Shown: piece by piece, positions 50,059 through 58,192 of the stretch
How positions within the stretch are numbered: the first letter of the stretch is position 1
Layout: each line of letters opens with the position of its first letter
Assembly (NCBI RefSeq): GCF_014203225.1
Contig: NZ_JACHIO010000024.1
Span: forward strand, 1-64,000
Reading direction: 5' to 3'
DNA: 64,000 nucleotides
DNA from: Granulicella mallensis
Lineage (GTDB): Bacteria; Acidobacteriota; Terriglobia; Terriglobales; Acidobacteriaceae
The notes under the pieces: model-generated
What the model was told of the DNA's origin: nothing
The model's input: the letters and a program-made list of their open reading frames with translations, nothing else
Database searches by the model: none
Translations under genes and position numbers: made by a program

Positions 50059-50206
50059 CGCCTTTCTCCATGATCCCGTTCGGGTAATATCGATCGATCA
50101 ATTCTTGAACTTTCCTATATGCCCGTTCTACATCCGCTGAGGCTTCGCGAATCTGCTGGGCATACCGCTCGATGGCTTCCGCGTTCCGTTCTCTCTGATC
50201 GCTCAT
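50048..50206 (-). CDS. Small helical phage protein (52 residues)
   Basis: A complete short gene: ATG 50206 with AAGGAG 9 bp upstream, 52 codons, stop TAA at 50048. It is one charged helix with a coiled-coil look (MSDQRERNAEAIERYAQQI start, VERAYRKVQELIDRYYP later). Its ATG overlaps the stop of the HNH gene (TAATG) and its end overlaps the start of the sigma-like gene, so the three are translationally linked. It may be a partner or anti-factor for the regulator; that is inference from position. Confidence 0.72.
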   Translation of the reverse strand: MSDQRERNAEAIERYAQQIREASADVERAYRKVQELIDRYYPNGIMEKGDVN

Positions 50207-50796
50207 TAAGCTACTCTCCTTAGCCCGGCGACTTCAGCATGGAGTTGATCGTCAAGACGTTGCCATACGGTTTTGCGCTTCGATGATGCTGCGACCGCAA
50301 CAGGTGAGGGCTTAGGTTTACGGGGCTTCTTGGCGCGTGGGTTCAGTACAAGGCTTATGGTCGATTCGGCTCTTTTGAAACGCTTTGCAAGGGCATACTG
50401 GCTGACCCCGGATGCCCTGAGTTCATGAATCTCTTTCTTCTCTTCATCGGTGAATCTCTTCAGCGATCTCTTCTGCCCACGGCAACTTCTTCCCTTTCTG
50501 ACCATGTCGGCAGAGTTTTCCTTTGCGGTCCCAGCGAATAGGTGTCGGACACAGGCTGGGTTGTCACACGAGTGACACACATAGAGGCCATCTGGTACAG
50601 GCCCATGACCCAAGAGGTGTTCGTATGAATAACGATGTGCTGAAATTGATTTCTCCCCGTCCCAATACATGCCGTATGTTGGACCCTTACTGTTCTTGAG
50701 ACGGCCTGCCGAATAGAGCCAACAGGAGTCTTTGCCTGGGGTGATGGTGAGCTTAGAGATGAAATTGGTGAGATATTGCTGGGATGTCTTCTTCAT
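50206..50796 (-). CDS. HNH homing-type endonuclease with C-terminal HTH
   Basis: A 196-residue protein. The N-terminal HNH domain (CWLYSAGRLKNSKGPTYG, ISAHRYSYE, VCHSCDNPACVRHLFAGT, NSADMVRKGR) is typical of phage HNH_3 homing nucleases. A helix-turn-helix follows (FTDEEKKEIHELRASGVSQ, LAKRFKRAESTISLVL) and a basic tail. A third nuclease in this prophage; probably a selfish element that now forms part of the early operon. Confidence 0.85.
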   Translation of the reverse strand: MKKTSQQYLTNFISKLTITPGKDSCWLYSAGRLKNSKGPTYGMYWDGEKSISAHRYSYEHLLGHGPVPDGLYVCHSCDNPACVRHLFAGTAKENSADMVRKGRSCRGQKRSLKRFTDEEKKEIHELRASGVSQYALAKRFKRAESTISLVLNPRAKKPRKPKPSPVAVAASSKRKTVWQRLDDQLHAEVAGLRRVA

Positions 50797-50948
50797 TGGA
50801 GTTCCTACAAGGGAGAGTTACTTGCTGGCTCCCGAGGAACTCAATGCAAGTGCAGGCTGGTTTCTTGCCTGCACATGTATCTAGTATGCTTTTTCTTTCC
50901 GATTTCGTCAGTGATTTTGAAATTTATTTTCGCCGTGAATGATGAGCC

Positions 50949-51740
50949 TTACTGTCTCGTCACTGATACACTTGGCTTGTAATTCTGTTCTGCGGTGATT
51001 TTCCATTCCTCGTTTAGGTTTTGGAGGTTTACCTGAAAGAAAAGAATCTTATGGGTGATGTTGCCAGACTTTTCCCAAGTCACATCCATATCAAAACGAA
51101 CAGTTGCCGCCGTGGGGGATTCATTCACGAACGATATTTGCCCGAGATCAAGTCGGGTGATCTCATTGCCGTGACGAAGAAACGCCTCTTTGTCAGCCAG
51201 TACAAAAGCATTATCGACGGATGTCTTTCCGTAGTAGATCGCCACATTCGGCGCATAGTATGAGGCCACCGTAGCTGGGTCGTTAGTGGCTATGGATTTT
51301 GCCCATGTATGTAGAACATTAGTGACATCATCCTGAACGTTACCTTCGGATGGCTGCTCCGAAGACACTTCTGGGATGGCCGCTGGCGAGGCTTGTCGTG
51401 TTGCATTGGCGATTACCGCTGAAGTGCTAGGAACAGCGCTGCCCGATGTAGACACAGCATTTACGCTGCTTTTCCTTGACGACGAGAGATGTGTAAGAAA
51501 CACGATCAAGAGCACAACAGCCCCCAGCCCACAACCGAAAACTAGAAGCCTTTTCCCTGTAGACACTGTTGAATTGGAAGTGACTACGGTTGGCGCTTTG
51601 ATCGGATCGGGCGGTGGTGGTGGTGGAAGCGGAGGTGGCGGCGGTGCAATCTTGGGAACTGAGGTCGGCTGTGGAGAGCCACAGAGTTGGCAGAAAGCAC
51701 GACCATCCGACGCTGTTGACCCACACTTTGGGCAGGACAT
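50949..51740 (-). CDS. Zinc-ribbon membrane protein with NTF2-like C-terminal domain
   Basis: A 263-residue protein: N-terminal zinc ribbon (CPKCGS, then CQLCGS), a polyproline stretch (about residues 32-46), one membrane segment (LLVFGCGLGAVVLLIVFLTHL, by position about 64-84), a Ser/Ala linker, and a C-terminal SnoaL/NTF2-like domain (VLHTWAKSIATNDPATVASYYAPNV; last ~125 residues) facing outside. The build occurs in host acidobacterial proteins, so it may be a captured host gene. Function unknown; superinfection exclusion or envelope stress are guesses. Confidence 0.65.
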   Translation of the reverse strand: MSCPKCGSTASDGRAFCQLCGSPQPTSVPKIAPPPPPLPPPPPPDPIKAPTVVTSNSTVSTGKRLLVFGCGLGAVVLLIVFLTHLSSSRKSSVNAVSTSGSAVPSTSAVIANATRQASPAAIPEVSSEQPSEGNVQDDVTNVLHTWAKSIATNDPATVASYYAPNVAIYYGKTSVDNAFVLADKEAFLRHGNEITRLDLGQISFVNESPTAATVRFDMDVTWEKSGNITHKILFFQVNLQNLNEEWKITAEQNYKPSVSVTRQ

Positions 51741-51792
51741 TCCTTAGCACCTCTTGGAGTAGTAAGACTAGCGCTCTAACTCTTGGGACGGT

Positions 51793-52290
51793 TCAGCTAG
51801 TAAGTCTGTTTTGATTTTGCTGCGCTATCAGTTCAGACTGCTGTGCGAGAAGAAATTGGTAGCCCATGTATCCGCAATACGCAAAAAACAGAATGCAGGG
51901 GATCGCTGCTGAGAAGAATGACAGGGCAAAGAAAATCCAATTCAAGAACCCATAGCCCCATCCTCGATCATCTCCTACACACAGGTTGCCCAGTCCGTTC
52001 CACAGGACATTGAGTCCAATCAAGAGCACCATCTTCCCCACAAAATCTCCCTGAAGACTTTGAGATGCCTGCAAGACAGGAGGATTGATCGTCTGATACG
52101 TCTGTGCAATGGGTACTGGATAAGGCAAAGGCGAGGCAGGTAACTGACGGCAACCGCAGTTGGGGCATATTTCGGCACGGCGAAAGATGACCTTGCCACA
52201 ATCCATGCAGTATTTTTGATCTTGGCTGACTGACTGATTTGGAGACAACACATCTCCTTCAGGGGCATCCGGCATACGTTCCATAATCAT
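51793..52290 (-). CDS. Zinc-ribbon and two-segment membrane protein (TM2-like)
   Basis: A 165-residue protein with an N-terminal zinc ribbon (YCMDCGKVIFRRAEICPNCGC, in two CxxC pairs about residues 28-47), a proline-rich linker and two or three C-terminal membrane segments (MVLLIGLNVLWNGLGN, FLNWIFFALSFFSAAIPCILFF). AAAGAG precedes the ATG. It resembles TM2-domain zinc-ribbon proteins of unknown role and pairs with the next zinc-ribbon gene. A 14-bp palindrome (52313-52326) lies just upstream. Confidence 0.65.
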   Translation of the reverse strand: MIMERMPDAPEGDVLSPNQSVSQDQKYCMDCGKVIFRRAEICPNCGCRQLPASPLPYPVPIAQTYQTINPPVLQASQSLQGDFVGKMVLLIGLNVLWNGLGNLCVGDDRGWGYGFLNWIFFALSFFSAAIPCILFFAYCGYMGYQFLLAQQSELIAQQNQNRLTS

Positions 52291-53111
52291 CTCTTTCTAG
52301 GACTTTCATCTGACCGTTGAAACGGTTTACATGCAACTGAGCCGATGTTCACAAATCTGGGATTTTACTGGAGAACGGGCCGGATGGGATCGAGCCACAG
52401 TGTACACAAAGCCTCATAGGGATACCAGCGTTATATTTGACGCCCTTGAATCACCGCAATCGCTCAATCCGTATACACTGCCTGCACTCCCCTTGTGCTG
52501 CACATCAAGACATGACCAATGTGAGACAGACCACCTCTATCCCTGGGAGTATGTATAACCCTTGGTGATCTATAACCTATGTCTATTGGTAATCTCTATT
52601 GATCTTCCATTAGCCTTCGGAGTCTGTATGGTCCTTGTTTCTTATGAGTCATATGGCTATGACTCTTTCATCCTGCCTAACGCCTTAGTATGTCCCGTTT
52701 CCGGGTCCCTTATGACCATGTTGTTAGGTGGGTAACATTGCATGGATTTCAGCGTTAGGGGTCTCTTTATGAATTAGGGATGTGCCGTTTATATCAACCC
52801 CGTCTTGTTGACGACATTGGTTTGCCACACATCCCGCAGGAACTCCCGGATTCATTCGGGATAGGTAATCAGTCTGTCGATTACGTTTTAGCAAGCAATT
52901 GTATTTGGGCGGCTCTGCGATCTTACCCCGTAGCAATCACCTATTCGGCTCTGCTACCTTGGACCATTTGAATCTTGTATTGCTTCAGCACCTATCTGGC
53001 GCTTCTGTAAATAGGTAGTATCGGAATCTTTTTCAAATCCGTCAGTGAAAATGAAAAATAATTGAAATTATTTTGATGACGCCTGGATTCTCATCCGTAT
53101 AGACTTTCCGA
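52291..53111. other. ~820-bp region without a convincing gene; probable control region
   Basis: Only short unconvincing frames occur here. I see two perfect small palindromes: ACCGTT-GA-AACGGT at 52313-52326, 23 bp upstream of the leftward zinc-ribbon gene, and AATAATT-GA-AATTATT at 53057-53072, 40 bp upstream of the rightward gene at 53112. As leftward and rightward transcription diverge across this region, it is the likely place for the lysogeny control promoters, but no repressor gene could be identified in or beside it. Confidence 0.45.
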
Positions 53112-53312
53112 ATGAACATTCCTGAGATTCTTGCTGACATCGACACGGAGATTGCACGGCTACAACACATTCGCTCTCTGCTATCCGGCACGCCTTTCAC
53201 TACAGTCACACGCAGCCCAGGCCGTCCTAAAGGCGTCCGAATGTCATCTGAGGCTCGCGCAAAGATGGCCGCTGCTCAGAAGAAGAGATGGGCAAAGCGC
53301 AAGAAAGCATGA
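53112..53312 (+). CDS. Small basic DNA-binding-like protein with AT-hook motif
   Basis: A 66-residue protein: a short N-terminal helix (MNIPEILADIDTEIARLQHI) resembling the dimerising helix of H-NS-type proteins, a linker, the AT-hook-like SPGRPKGVRM and a basic helix SEARAKMAAAQKKRWAKRKKA (given by position, residues 46-66). It is probably a nucleoid-like or regulatory DNA-binding protein. First rightward gene after the control region. Confidence 0.6.
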   Translation: MNIPEILADIDTEIARLQHIRSLLSGTPFTTVTRSPGRPKGVRMSSEARAKMAAAQKKRWAKRKKA

Positions 53313-53319
53313 AATATTT

Positions 53320-53532
53320 ATGGCAGAGGTGGCAGCAATGCAGACTACAATCTTGATTCTTGTCTTAGCTCCCCCGGTTCTCGCATTCATCCTGTGGCAG
53401 GTGCTTCGCTACGGTCCCAAGGTCGGGTTCCCTTCAATACCCTTTCGATTGGGCAAGAATGGTTATTGGAAGATGCTGACACTTTCCTATGTTGCGATGT
53501 TCGCAGCCGCCTTGATGTCGCACAGAATCTGA
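53320..53532 (+). CDS. Small membrane protein
   Basis: A 70-residue protein with two hydrophobic segments (TILILVLAPPVLAFILWQVL and MLTLSYVAMFAAALMSH). The ATG at 53320 is 8 bp after the previous stop; a second ATG at 53338 has a better ribosome site (AGAGG). No family recognised. Confidence 0.5.
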   Translation: MAEVAAMQTTILILVLAPPVLAFILWQVLRYGPKVGFPSIPFRLGKNGYWKMLTLSYVAMFAAALMSHRI

Positions 53533-53658
53533 ATCTGTCGATGCTGTGAGGCTGAGTGTTATGCCTCGCGCATGAACCAAAGTTGATTCTTCCTTATTCG
53601 CTACATCGGCCTCATTCTGGCATAGGCTCCCCAATTCATCTATATGAGGCAACACACT

Positions 53659-54000
53659 ATGGCAACGAAGAAAGCTGTAAAGAAAGCTCCTGCAAAGAAA
53701 GCCGTAAAGAAGGCAGTCAAGAAGGCTCCCGCAAAGAAGGCTGTAGCGAAGAAGGCACCAGCGAAGAAGACGGCTGCTAAGAAATCACTAGCGAAGTCAC
53801 GCATGTACATCGGCTCTTATGCTGCCAAGCCAGCGAAGAAAGCCGCTGCCAAGAAGAAGACCGTGACAAGAGCGACAGTTACCGGGACTGGCACTCTCAC
53901 TGGTCCTGTGACCTTGGCAAAGAAGAAGGCTCCGGCAAAGAAGGCCACGAAGAAAGTCTCCATCAAGGCGCAGCGGAATAACGGGCCGTTGGCGTTTTAA
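53659..54000 (+). CDS. Histone H1-like lysine/alanine-rich protein, copy 1
   Basis: A 113-residue, extremely basic protein of AAKK/APAKK repeats (residues 1-50 and 88-105) interrupted by a non-repetitive core, SRMYIGSYAAKPAKKAAAK followed by TVTRATVTGTGTLTGPVTL. The repeats match the C-terminal tail of eukaryotic H1 and bacterial Hc1-like proteins and should bind DNA without sequence preference. The core is almost identical in the second copy at 60991, so it is under selection and is not simply tail. It may condense phage DNA or repress host genes. GAGG lies 9 bp before ATG 53659. Confidence 0.75.
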   Translation: MATKKAVKKAPAKKAVKKAVKKAPAKKAVAKKAPAKKTAAKKSLAKSRMYIGSYAAKPAKKAAAKKKTVTRATVTGTGTLTGPVTLAKKKAPAKKATKKVSIKAQRNNGPLAF

Positions 54001-54034
54001 ACCTTACCCAACCCGCATTACAGGCAAGCAAAAC

Positions 54035-54062
54035 GCCCGGCAGCTCATTACGAGAGCCGGGC
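54035..54062. terminator. Bidirectional terminator
   Basis: GCCCGGCAGCTC and its near-complement GAGAGCCGGGC form a strong stem between the rightward histone-like gene and the leftward RepA-like gene. The same hairpin follows the second histone-like copy (61416-61447). Confidence 0.75.
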
Positions 54063-54103
54063 ATTTCTGCGTCTCACGCAGTTTCGCTTGTCTATGACTG
54101 CAC

Positions 54104-55207
54104 CTATGCAGCTTGTGGCGCTGGAAGATATTCAAGATGCTCAAGGTGCTCATGATACTCAGATGCTTTGTGTTCCTGTCTGCCCGTATTCTGTCCAGGG
54201 AGAACCCACCACCAGCCATCACTGCGTTTACGCGACATGATTCCGAGCATCTTTTTGGCACGCTGAATGCTGCTCAGACTGAAGGGTTGTTCAGCGACCA
54301 ATGACATCACCTTGTTGTAGGGCACGGGGCCATTCGCAAGAACATCGCTCAGGAAGCTCATTGCCATGCGGAGGGCACCATCCGGCTCATTCTGAGGAGG
54401 ATTGATCGCTTCATGAAGCGCTTCCGATTGGCGCTCGCCCCAGACTATCCGTGTCGTATCGAGATCCACACCTTGTGCGGTGATAGTTCCATCTTCAATC
54501 ATGTAGGGAAAATGGCCGGATAGGTCAGTAATGTTCGTCTTGACCTTTCCTAGAGTCTGAAATCCGTTCGGGAGTTTTGTGGCAGCGAGCACCATACGCG
54601 CAACAGCGGTATACGAGAGTGATCCTGAAACCCGATCCAGAAGGTTCTTATTGCCGCTGTCCTTTGCAAAATGGGCGACCCCAATTACAGCTATATTGTG
54701 ACGCTCGGCAAGTTGTGCCAATTGTTCCATCGCTGAACGAACAGCACGAGTTCCACCGGTCTCCGTTGCGGAGATGATTGGGTCAGTAATGAGTAGGCGT
54801 ATACGGTCCTCTCTGTCGGATGGGAATTGATCGAGCGTCTCACTGAGTACGTCGATATCTCTCGCTACGTCGAAATAGTCCGCAATGCCCTCTTTGGTTG
54901 TGAAATTGGGAAACAAGATACGACTGACATCAGCACCATTGGCCAGCAAACGCGGAATGATCGTGTCCTCTTTGTGATCTTCGGGCGCATAAACAATCAC
55001 GTGTCCCGCTGAGGAAACAGTTCCATCCGGCAGCAGTCCTCCAACAGTTATCGCAGCAGCGATATCCATAAGAATCGTGCTCTTACCTGAGCCAGGATCG
55101 CCCGCAAGAATAGTAAGCGCTCCAAGCGGAACGAAACTTGGCCAGAGCCATTGCTTCGGCTTCGGCGTGAGGGCGCTACCCTTTTCAAAGTGAACTCTAT
55201 CTTCCAT
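54104..55207 (-). CDS. RepA-like AAA ATPase (replicative helicase type)
   Basis: A 367-residue RecA-fold ATPase of the RepA/AAA_25 group, which act as hexameric helicases or helicase loaders in plasmid and phage replication. Walker A is LAGDPGSGKST near residue 35, Walker B is RLLITDPIIS near residue 140, and VIGVAHFAKDSGNKN is the sensor-like loop. The C-terminal ~90 residues look like a winged helix (FSLSSIQRAKKMLGI). No primase or origin-binding protein is recognisable beside it; the 55-57 kb genes may supply these. Confidence 0.85.
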   Translation of the reverse strand: MEDRVHFEKGSALTPKPKQWLWPSFVPLGALTILAGDPGSGKSTILMDIAAAITVGGLLPDGTVSSAGHVIVYAPEDHKEDTIIPRLLANGADVSRILFPNFTTKEGIADYFDVARDIDVLSETLDQFPSDREDRIRLLITDPIISATETGGTRAVRSAMEQLAQLAERHNIAVIGVAHFAKDSGNKNLLDRVSGSLSYTAVARMVLAATKLPNGFQTLGKVKTNITDLSGHFPYMIEDGTITAQGVDLDTTRIVWGERQSEALHEAINPPQNEPDGALRMAMSFLSDVLANGPVPYNKVMSLVAEQPFSLSSIQRAKKMLGIMSRKRSDGWWWVLPGQNTGRQEHKASEYHEHLEHLEYLPAPQAA

Positions 55208-55285
55208 CAGCCCTTCTCCTTCCGGTGTCTGTCGACGTGTCGTAACGATAGGCCGGGTGCGATGTTCTGCACCCGACCTCCCGCA

Positions 55286-55594
55286 TTAGGCGGTGCGCTG
55301 AATCCAGACGTACAGGGCTTTAGGGTTGTTAGATAGAATCACCTTTGCTGGCTTTTCCTTAGATTTCAGGAAGTTGGCGAGAGCGGTTTTCGTCTTCTCT
55401 GCCGTCTTGCCTGCTTCAATCGGATACTTGAAGGTCTTGCCGGGCGCGAGCGTGTCAAATAAAGTCAAAGCCCGCATACGCTCTGCCGAGGCTGTATTCC
55501 GACCAGCCTTGAAGAACTGAGCAGCGATGCTCGCGTCTACTGGAGCGAAGAAATCAAAGTTGTCAGTGTTGTTGGTGTTCGTTGTGTCGTTCAT
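55286..55594 (-). CDS. Unknown small phage protein
   Basis: A 102-residue protein with an Asn/Thr-rich start (MNDTTNTNNTDNFDFF) and a basic body (KTFKYPIEAGKTAEKTKTAL, VILSNNPKALYVWIQRTA). Between the RepA-like and excisionase-like genes, same strand, so it probably belongs to the early replication operon. It might bind DNA. No family recognised. Confidence 0.55.
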   Translation of the reverse strand: MNDTTNTNNTDNFDFFAPVDASIAAQFFKAGRNTASAERMRALTLFDTLAPGKTFKYPIEAGKTAEKTKTALANFLKSKEKPAKVILSNNPKALYVWIQRTA

Positions 55595-55679
55595 AGGTCC
55601 TACTTTCTGCCTTTCGGCGGGTTATGAGAAATGGCGTGGATGGCATAGCCGCTGCACATCCCAATATGCGGGCGCAGGT

Positions 55680-55913
55680 CTAGGCGGCTATAGCCTCGCT
55701 CGTCGGCTTCGTAGGCCGAATGGTGCCGATGAAATCCATGCGTGCAATGCGTTGTACTTCGGACATAGGAATGCGCACGGAGCCGCCATGTCGGCGCGTC
55801 TTGAGCCGCTTGTCCGCGATTAGGTAGTCGATGCTGCGCACCGACAGCGAGAGCATGATCGCGCAGTCTTCCCGCGTTACGAGTAGTGGTTGAATTGTTG
55901 TTGTATTTTCCAT
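55680..55913 (-). CDS. Excisionase-like HTH protein
   Basis: A 77-residue protein with a MerR/Xis-type winged helix: LVTREDCAIMLSLSVRSIDYL (recognition helix), then HGGSVRIPMSEVQRIAR. In the context of the integrase, it is a likely directionality factor for excision, although the same fold also serves as a replication initiator or regulator. First gene of the leftward early unit; AGGTT precedes the ATG. Confidence 0.72.
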   Translation of the reverse strand: MENTTTIQPLLVTREDCAIMLSLSVRSIDYLIADKRLKTRRHGGSVRIPMSEVQRIARMDFIGTIRPTKPTSEAIAA

Positions 55914-56080
55914 AGAACCTCCGGGGCTAAAGTTGATGTTTAGCCTTGAGAGGTAATTGGTTGTAGGTGGGGCAGATGGTCACCGCTCAAGGCACGTACA
56001 CTCCGACGCTTTCGCGTCAGGGTGTTGCATACATGAGCGGCCAAACTTCATCCGCATAGCTACAATAGCAAGGGGTGCCT

Positions 56081-56551
56081 ATGAGTGCAAGCGAAAAAGC
56101 AGAACTTTCTTTAGAGCCGCTAGAGCTAATTGAAAATGAATCCGGTCCTTTCACCTGGAACGTCGATGATTCCTTTATCGACCCCCTTGGGTATGCAGGC
56201 ATCGAACCTGCTTCGCCCGCTCAACTTGCGCGAATGAAGGACAAAGCACGCAGACCTCTTGAAGACCCCAAAGATTTCACAGATGAAATCACCAAGCACT
56301 TCCGCGACGAGTTGAGGAAGCAAGAGCAATCTCCTGATGCGTTTTCTAAGCGCCTCGAAACCTATTTGGCTAAATCTGATGGTCAATATGAAATCAGGTC
56401 AAACAAAGAGGCTCGGCGCAGAGAAAGAGGAGTTGAGCAGAACCTAACCAAGTTTGTACAAGGAAGTCAGTACATCTATGGAGACGGGCAATCACGCAAG
56501 ATTCTCTATGTGCTGATATTCCCCACCAGCTTGCGCATCCTCACAGACTGA
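56081..56551 (+). CDS. Unknown phage protein opposite the integrase
   Basis: A 156-residue acidic then basic protein from ATG 56081 (AAGGGG 7 bp upstream; an in-frame GTG at 56075 is less likely). Helical middle (KDFTDEITKHFRDELRKQEQ), then RSNKEARRRERGVEQN and a final strand KILYVLIFPTSLRILTD. Transcribed rightward, convergent with the integrase and 32 bp from its stop. Candidate for a lysogeny or immunity function because it is expressed independently, but no HTH is seen. Not recognised. Confidence 0.5.
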   Translation: MSASEKAELSLEPLELIENESGPFTWNVDDSFIDPLGYAGIEPASPAQLARMKDKARRPLEDPKDFTDEITKHFRDELRKQEQSPDAFSKRLETYLAKSDGQYEIRSNKEARRRERGVEQNLTKFVQGSQYIYGDGQSRKILYVLIFPTSLRILTD

Positions 56552-56583
56552 CCCGCCAGATAGAGAAGCCCTCTATCCCGCTA

Positions 56584-57738
56584 TCAATCCAACATGGCTA
56601 AGTGATCGCGGATGGTAGTTGAGTCAGCGTGTGCATAGCGCATGACCATACTTGAAGACTTATGGCGGCTGAACGCCTGGACCACGGCGAATGGGGCTTT
56701 CTCAGCAACGATCGATATCGCGGTGTGCCTGAGATCGTGCCAGCGAATCTTCAGCTTGGCATCTTTCGTCGCCTGAGCAAACCATTTCTTGTTATCGCCA
56801 ATCGCGAACACGGCATCAGTTGGAGCATCGTATTTCCGGCCAGCAAGCCGTGACCGTTTGAGTTTCTGAATCCTTTTCAATGCCTGTTCTGCAAGCCCCA
56901 TCATCTCGCAGACATAGGTTTCACCATTCTTAGTGTTCAACGCGGTGATCTTTTTGTTCTTGAAATCCACCTGTGGCCATAGCAGCCCGTACTGTTCGGA
57001 CTTGCGCCAAGCGGTTCCAAGAGCGAAATCAAGCTCACATAACCGGTGTTCAATCACATCCGGCTGGTACTGCGCGAGGTGAGCTTTCGATTCACCACTC
57101 TTGCGGATGGCATTTCGTAGCTTTTCAATCTGCTCGTTAGTTAGGCGCTGCCCAACGTGATTGTCCATCTTGCGCTGTGGGACATTGCGGACAGGGTTCA
57201 CCTTCACCCTTGAGCGTTGCAGCGCGCGGCGATAGACGCCTGAGAACGTGGACTTGATACGGTTGACCGTACCAGGGGCAAGATCTCGTTTGCGCTGAAT
57301 ATCAATAAGCCAATCGTCTATCTGGGCCGTTTGCAATGTTGACGCGGGATGTGAACCAAACGCTGCGATGATCTCTCTGATGACACGCGGAGGATTGATC
57401 TGATCTTTGAACTCAGTCGGGTTGGCCTTGACGTGTGTCAGATAGTCATCAGCCAACTCTTCTACGGTGACGCCAGCCGCATGACGATCCTCTTCAGCGA
57501 AGGTGAGGACCGGCTTCTTTGCGGTGACAGGCAACACGCCTTCACCTGTCCGCAGGATCATCCGAGCTTTATCGATGTAGGCCACGGCGGCATCACGATC
57601 AGTACCGAAAGACTTCCGCACCCAATTCGGCTTCCCTGTCGCTGTTGTGCCATTGAGGTAGCGGGCGCACCACTTCCCACTTCCTAGCGGCCTCTCGTAT
57701 ACACCGGGCATCTTCTTGGGTTTGCGGCCTCTTGGCAT
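56584..57738 (-). CDS. int: Tyrosine recombinase, phage integrase
   Basis: A 384-residue site-specific recombinase that joins attP to the tRNA-Arg site. In order: arm-binding N-terminal domain with basic start (MPRGRKPKKMPGVYERPLG), SAM-like core-binding domain (about 110-190), and catalytic domain with Arg in LGTAWRKSEQYGL, Lys near KNGETY, HDLRHT (His-x-x-Arg), His in SRHKSSSMVM and the nucleophile Tyr in RYAHAD. Its gene lies 190 bp from attR and is transcribed away from it, the usual arrangement. All catalytic residues are present. Confidence 0.95.
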   Translation of the reverse strand: MPRGRKPKKMPGVYERPLGSGKWCARYLNGTTATGKPNWVRKSFGTDRDAAVAYIDKARMILRTGEGVLPVTAKKPVLTFAEEDRHAAGVTVEELADDYLTHVKANPTEFKDQINPPRVIREIIAAFGSHPASTLQTAQIDDWLIDIQRKRDLAPGTVNRIKSTFSGVYRRALQRSRVKVNPVRNVPQRKMDNHVGQRLTNEQIEKLRNAIRKSGESKAHLAQYQPDVIEHRLCELDFALGTAWRKSEQYGLLWPQVDFKNKKITALNTKNGETYVCEMMGLAEQALKRIQKLKRSRLAGRKYDAPTDAVFAIGDNKKWFAQATKDAKLKIRWHDLRHTAISIVAEKAPFAVVQAFSRHKSSSMVMRYAHADSTTIRDHLAMLD

Positions 57739-57770
57739 CGTGATTGCCTCCGAGGTCAGTATCCCATCTT

Positions 57771-57792
57771 GTGCTACTTTTGTGCTACTTTT
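57771..57792. promoter_or_regulatory. Candidate integrase arm-type sites (right)
   Basis: GTGCTACTTTT twice in tandem, 137 bp before the attR core and 33 bp upstream of the integrase start. It may also regulate the integrase promoter. Same word pair as 20559-20580. Confidence 0.6.
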
Positions 57793-57928
57793 TCCCGGTA
57801 ATTCGTGCCGCTCGGTGCGGTCCGTGCAGCCGGATGCAAGCTCAAAACCATCGTTTATCTTATTTATTTTGTTATGTTTATGCGTTTACGTGCAGTTCAG
57901 TTCAGCGAGATTCAGGAACATGGAGAAT

Positions 57929-57977
57929 CGCACTCCTAACGCGAAGGTCGCAGGTTGGACTCCTGCCCGGGCCACCA
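57929..57977. repeat. attR core (49 bp)
   Basis: Exact copy of 20441-20489. The sequence upstream does not complete a tRNA (no acceptor 5' strand or D arm), as expected for attR. It is also the left boundary of the degenerate element to the right. Confidence 0.92.
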
Positions 57978-58103
57978 CATATCCTCAATATCCATGCGTG
58001 TTTTACGACACTCCCCAAAAGCTATCAAAGCCTCCAAAACCAGCTTGTGCTACTTTTGCACCCTGTACTTTGCTGCACACAATACCATCCATAAACAGAA
58101 AAG

Positions 58104-58126
58104 CCCACCCTGCTGTCAGGATGGGG
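58104..58126 (-). terminator. Rho-independent terminator (leftward)
   Basis: Reading leftward, CCATCCTG, ACAG, CAGGGTGG then GCTTTTC. Equivalent of the hairpin at 21321-21344; ends the leftward zinc-ribbon gene. Confidence 0.7.
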
Positions 58127-58192
58127 CGCGTGTTGAATGAGCATGATTGATTCAGCTTGTATGAGAGCGAGCCGGATAAGGATGATGTGAGT

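Larger units (their letters stand above)
20441..57977. mobile_element. Prophage, HK97-type siphovirus, apparently complete
   Basis: About 37.5 kb bounded by a perfect 49-bp direct repeat (20441-20489 and 57929-57977), the left copy completing tRNA-Arg(CCT). It carries an integrase next to attR, an excisionase-like gene, a RepA-like ATPase, both terminase subunits, portal, S78 protease, HK97 capsid, connector, head closure, tail completion, tail tube, chaperones with frameshift, tape measure, tail tip, endolysin, holin-like protein and tail fibre. No structural gene is visibly broken. Base composition is clearly more AT-rich than the flanks. No CI-like repressor was recognised. Confidence 0.93.
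57739..58192. other. Intergenic attP-derived region with attR
   Basis: No gene seen. It holds the arm-type repeats (57771-57792), the attR core (57929-57977), a single arm-type word (58047-58057) and, from about 58090, ~100 bp nearly identical to 21310-21420, which is the left end of a second, related element. Confidence 0.65.

Noticed and set aside
52331..52971. Several 60-75-codon frames in the control region
   Set aside because: None has a ribosome site, a recognisable motif or a sensible composition; they disagree in strand and overlap each other.
53131..53319. Upstream part of the frame that contains the small membrane protein at 53320
   Set aside because: It overlaps the small AT-hook gene in another frame and has no ribosome site; the real start is at 53320 or 53338.
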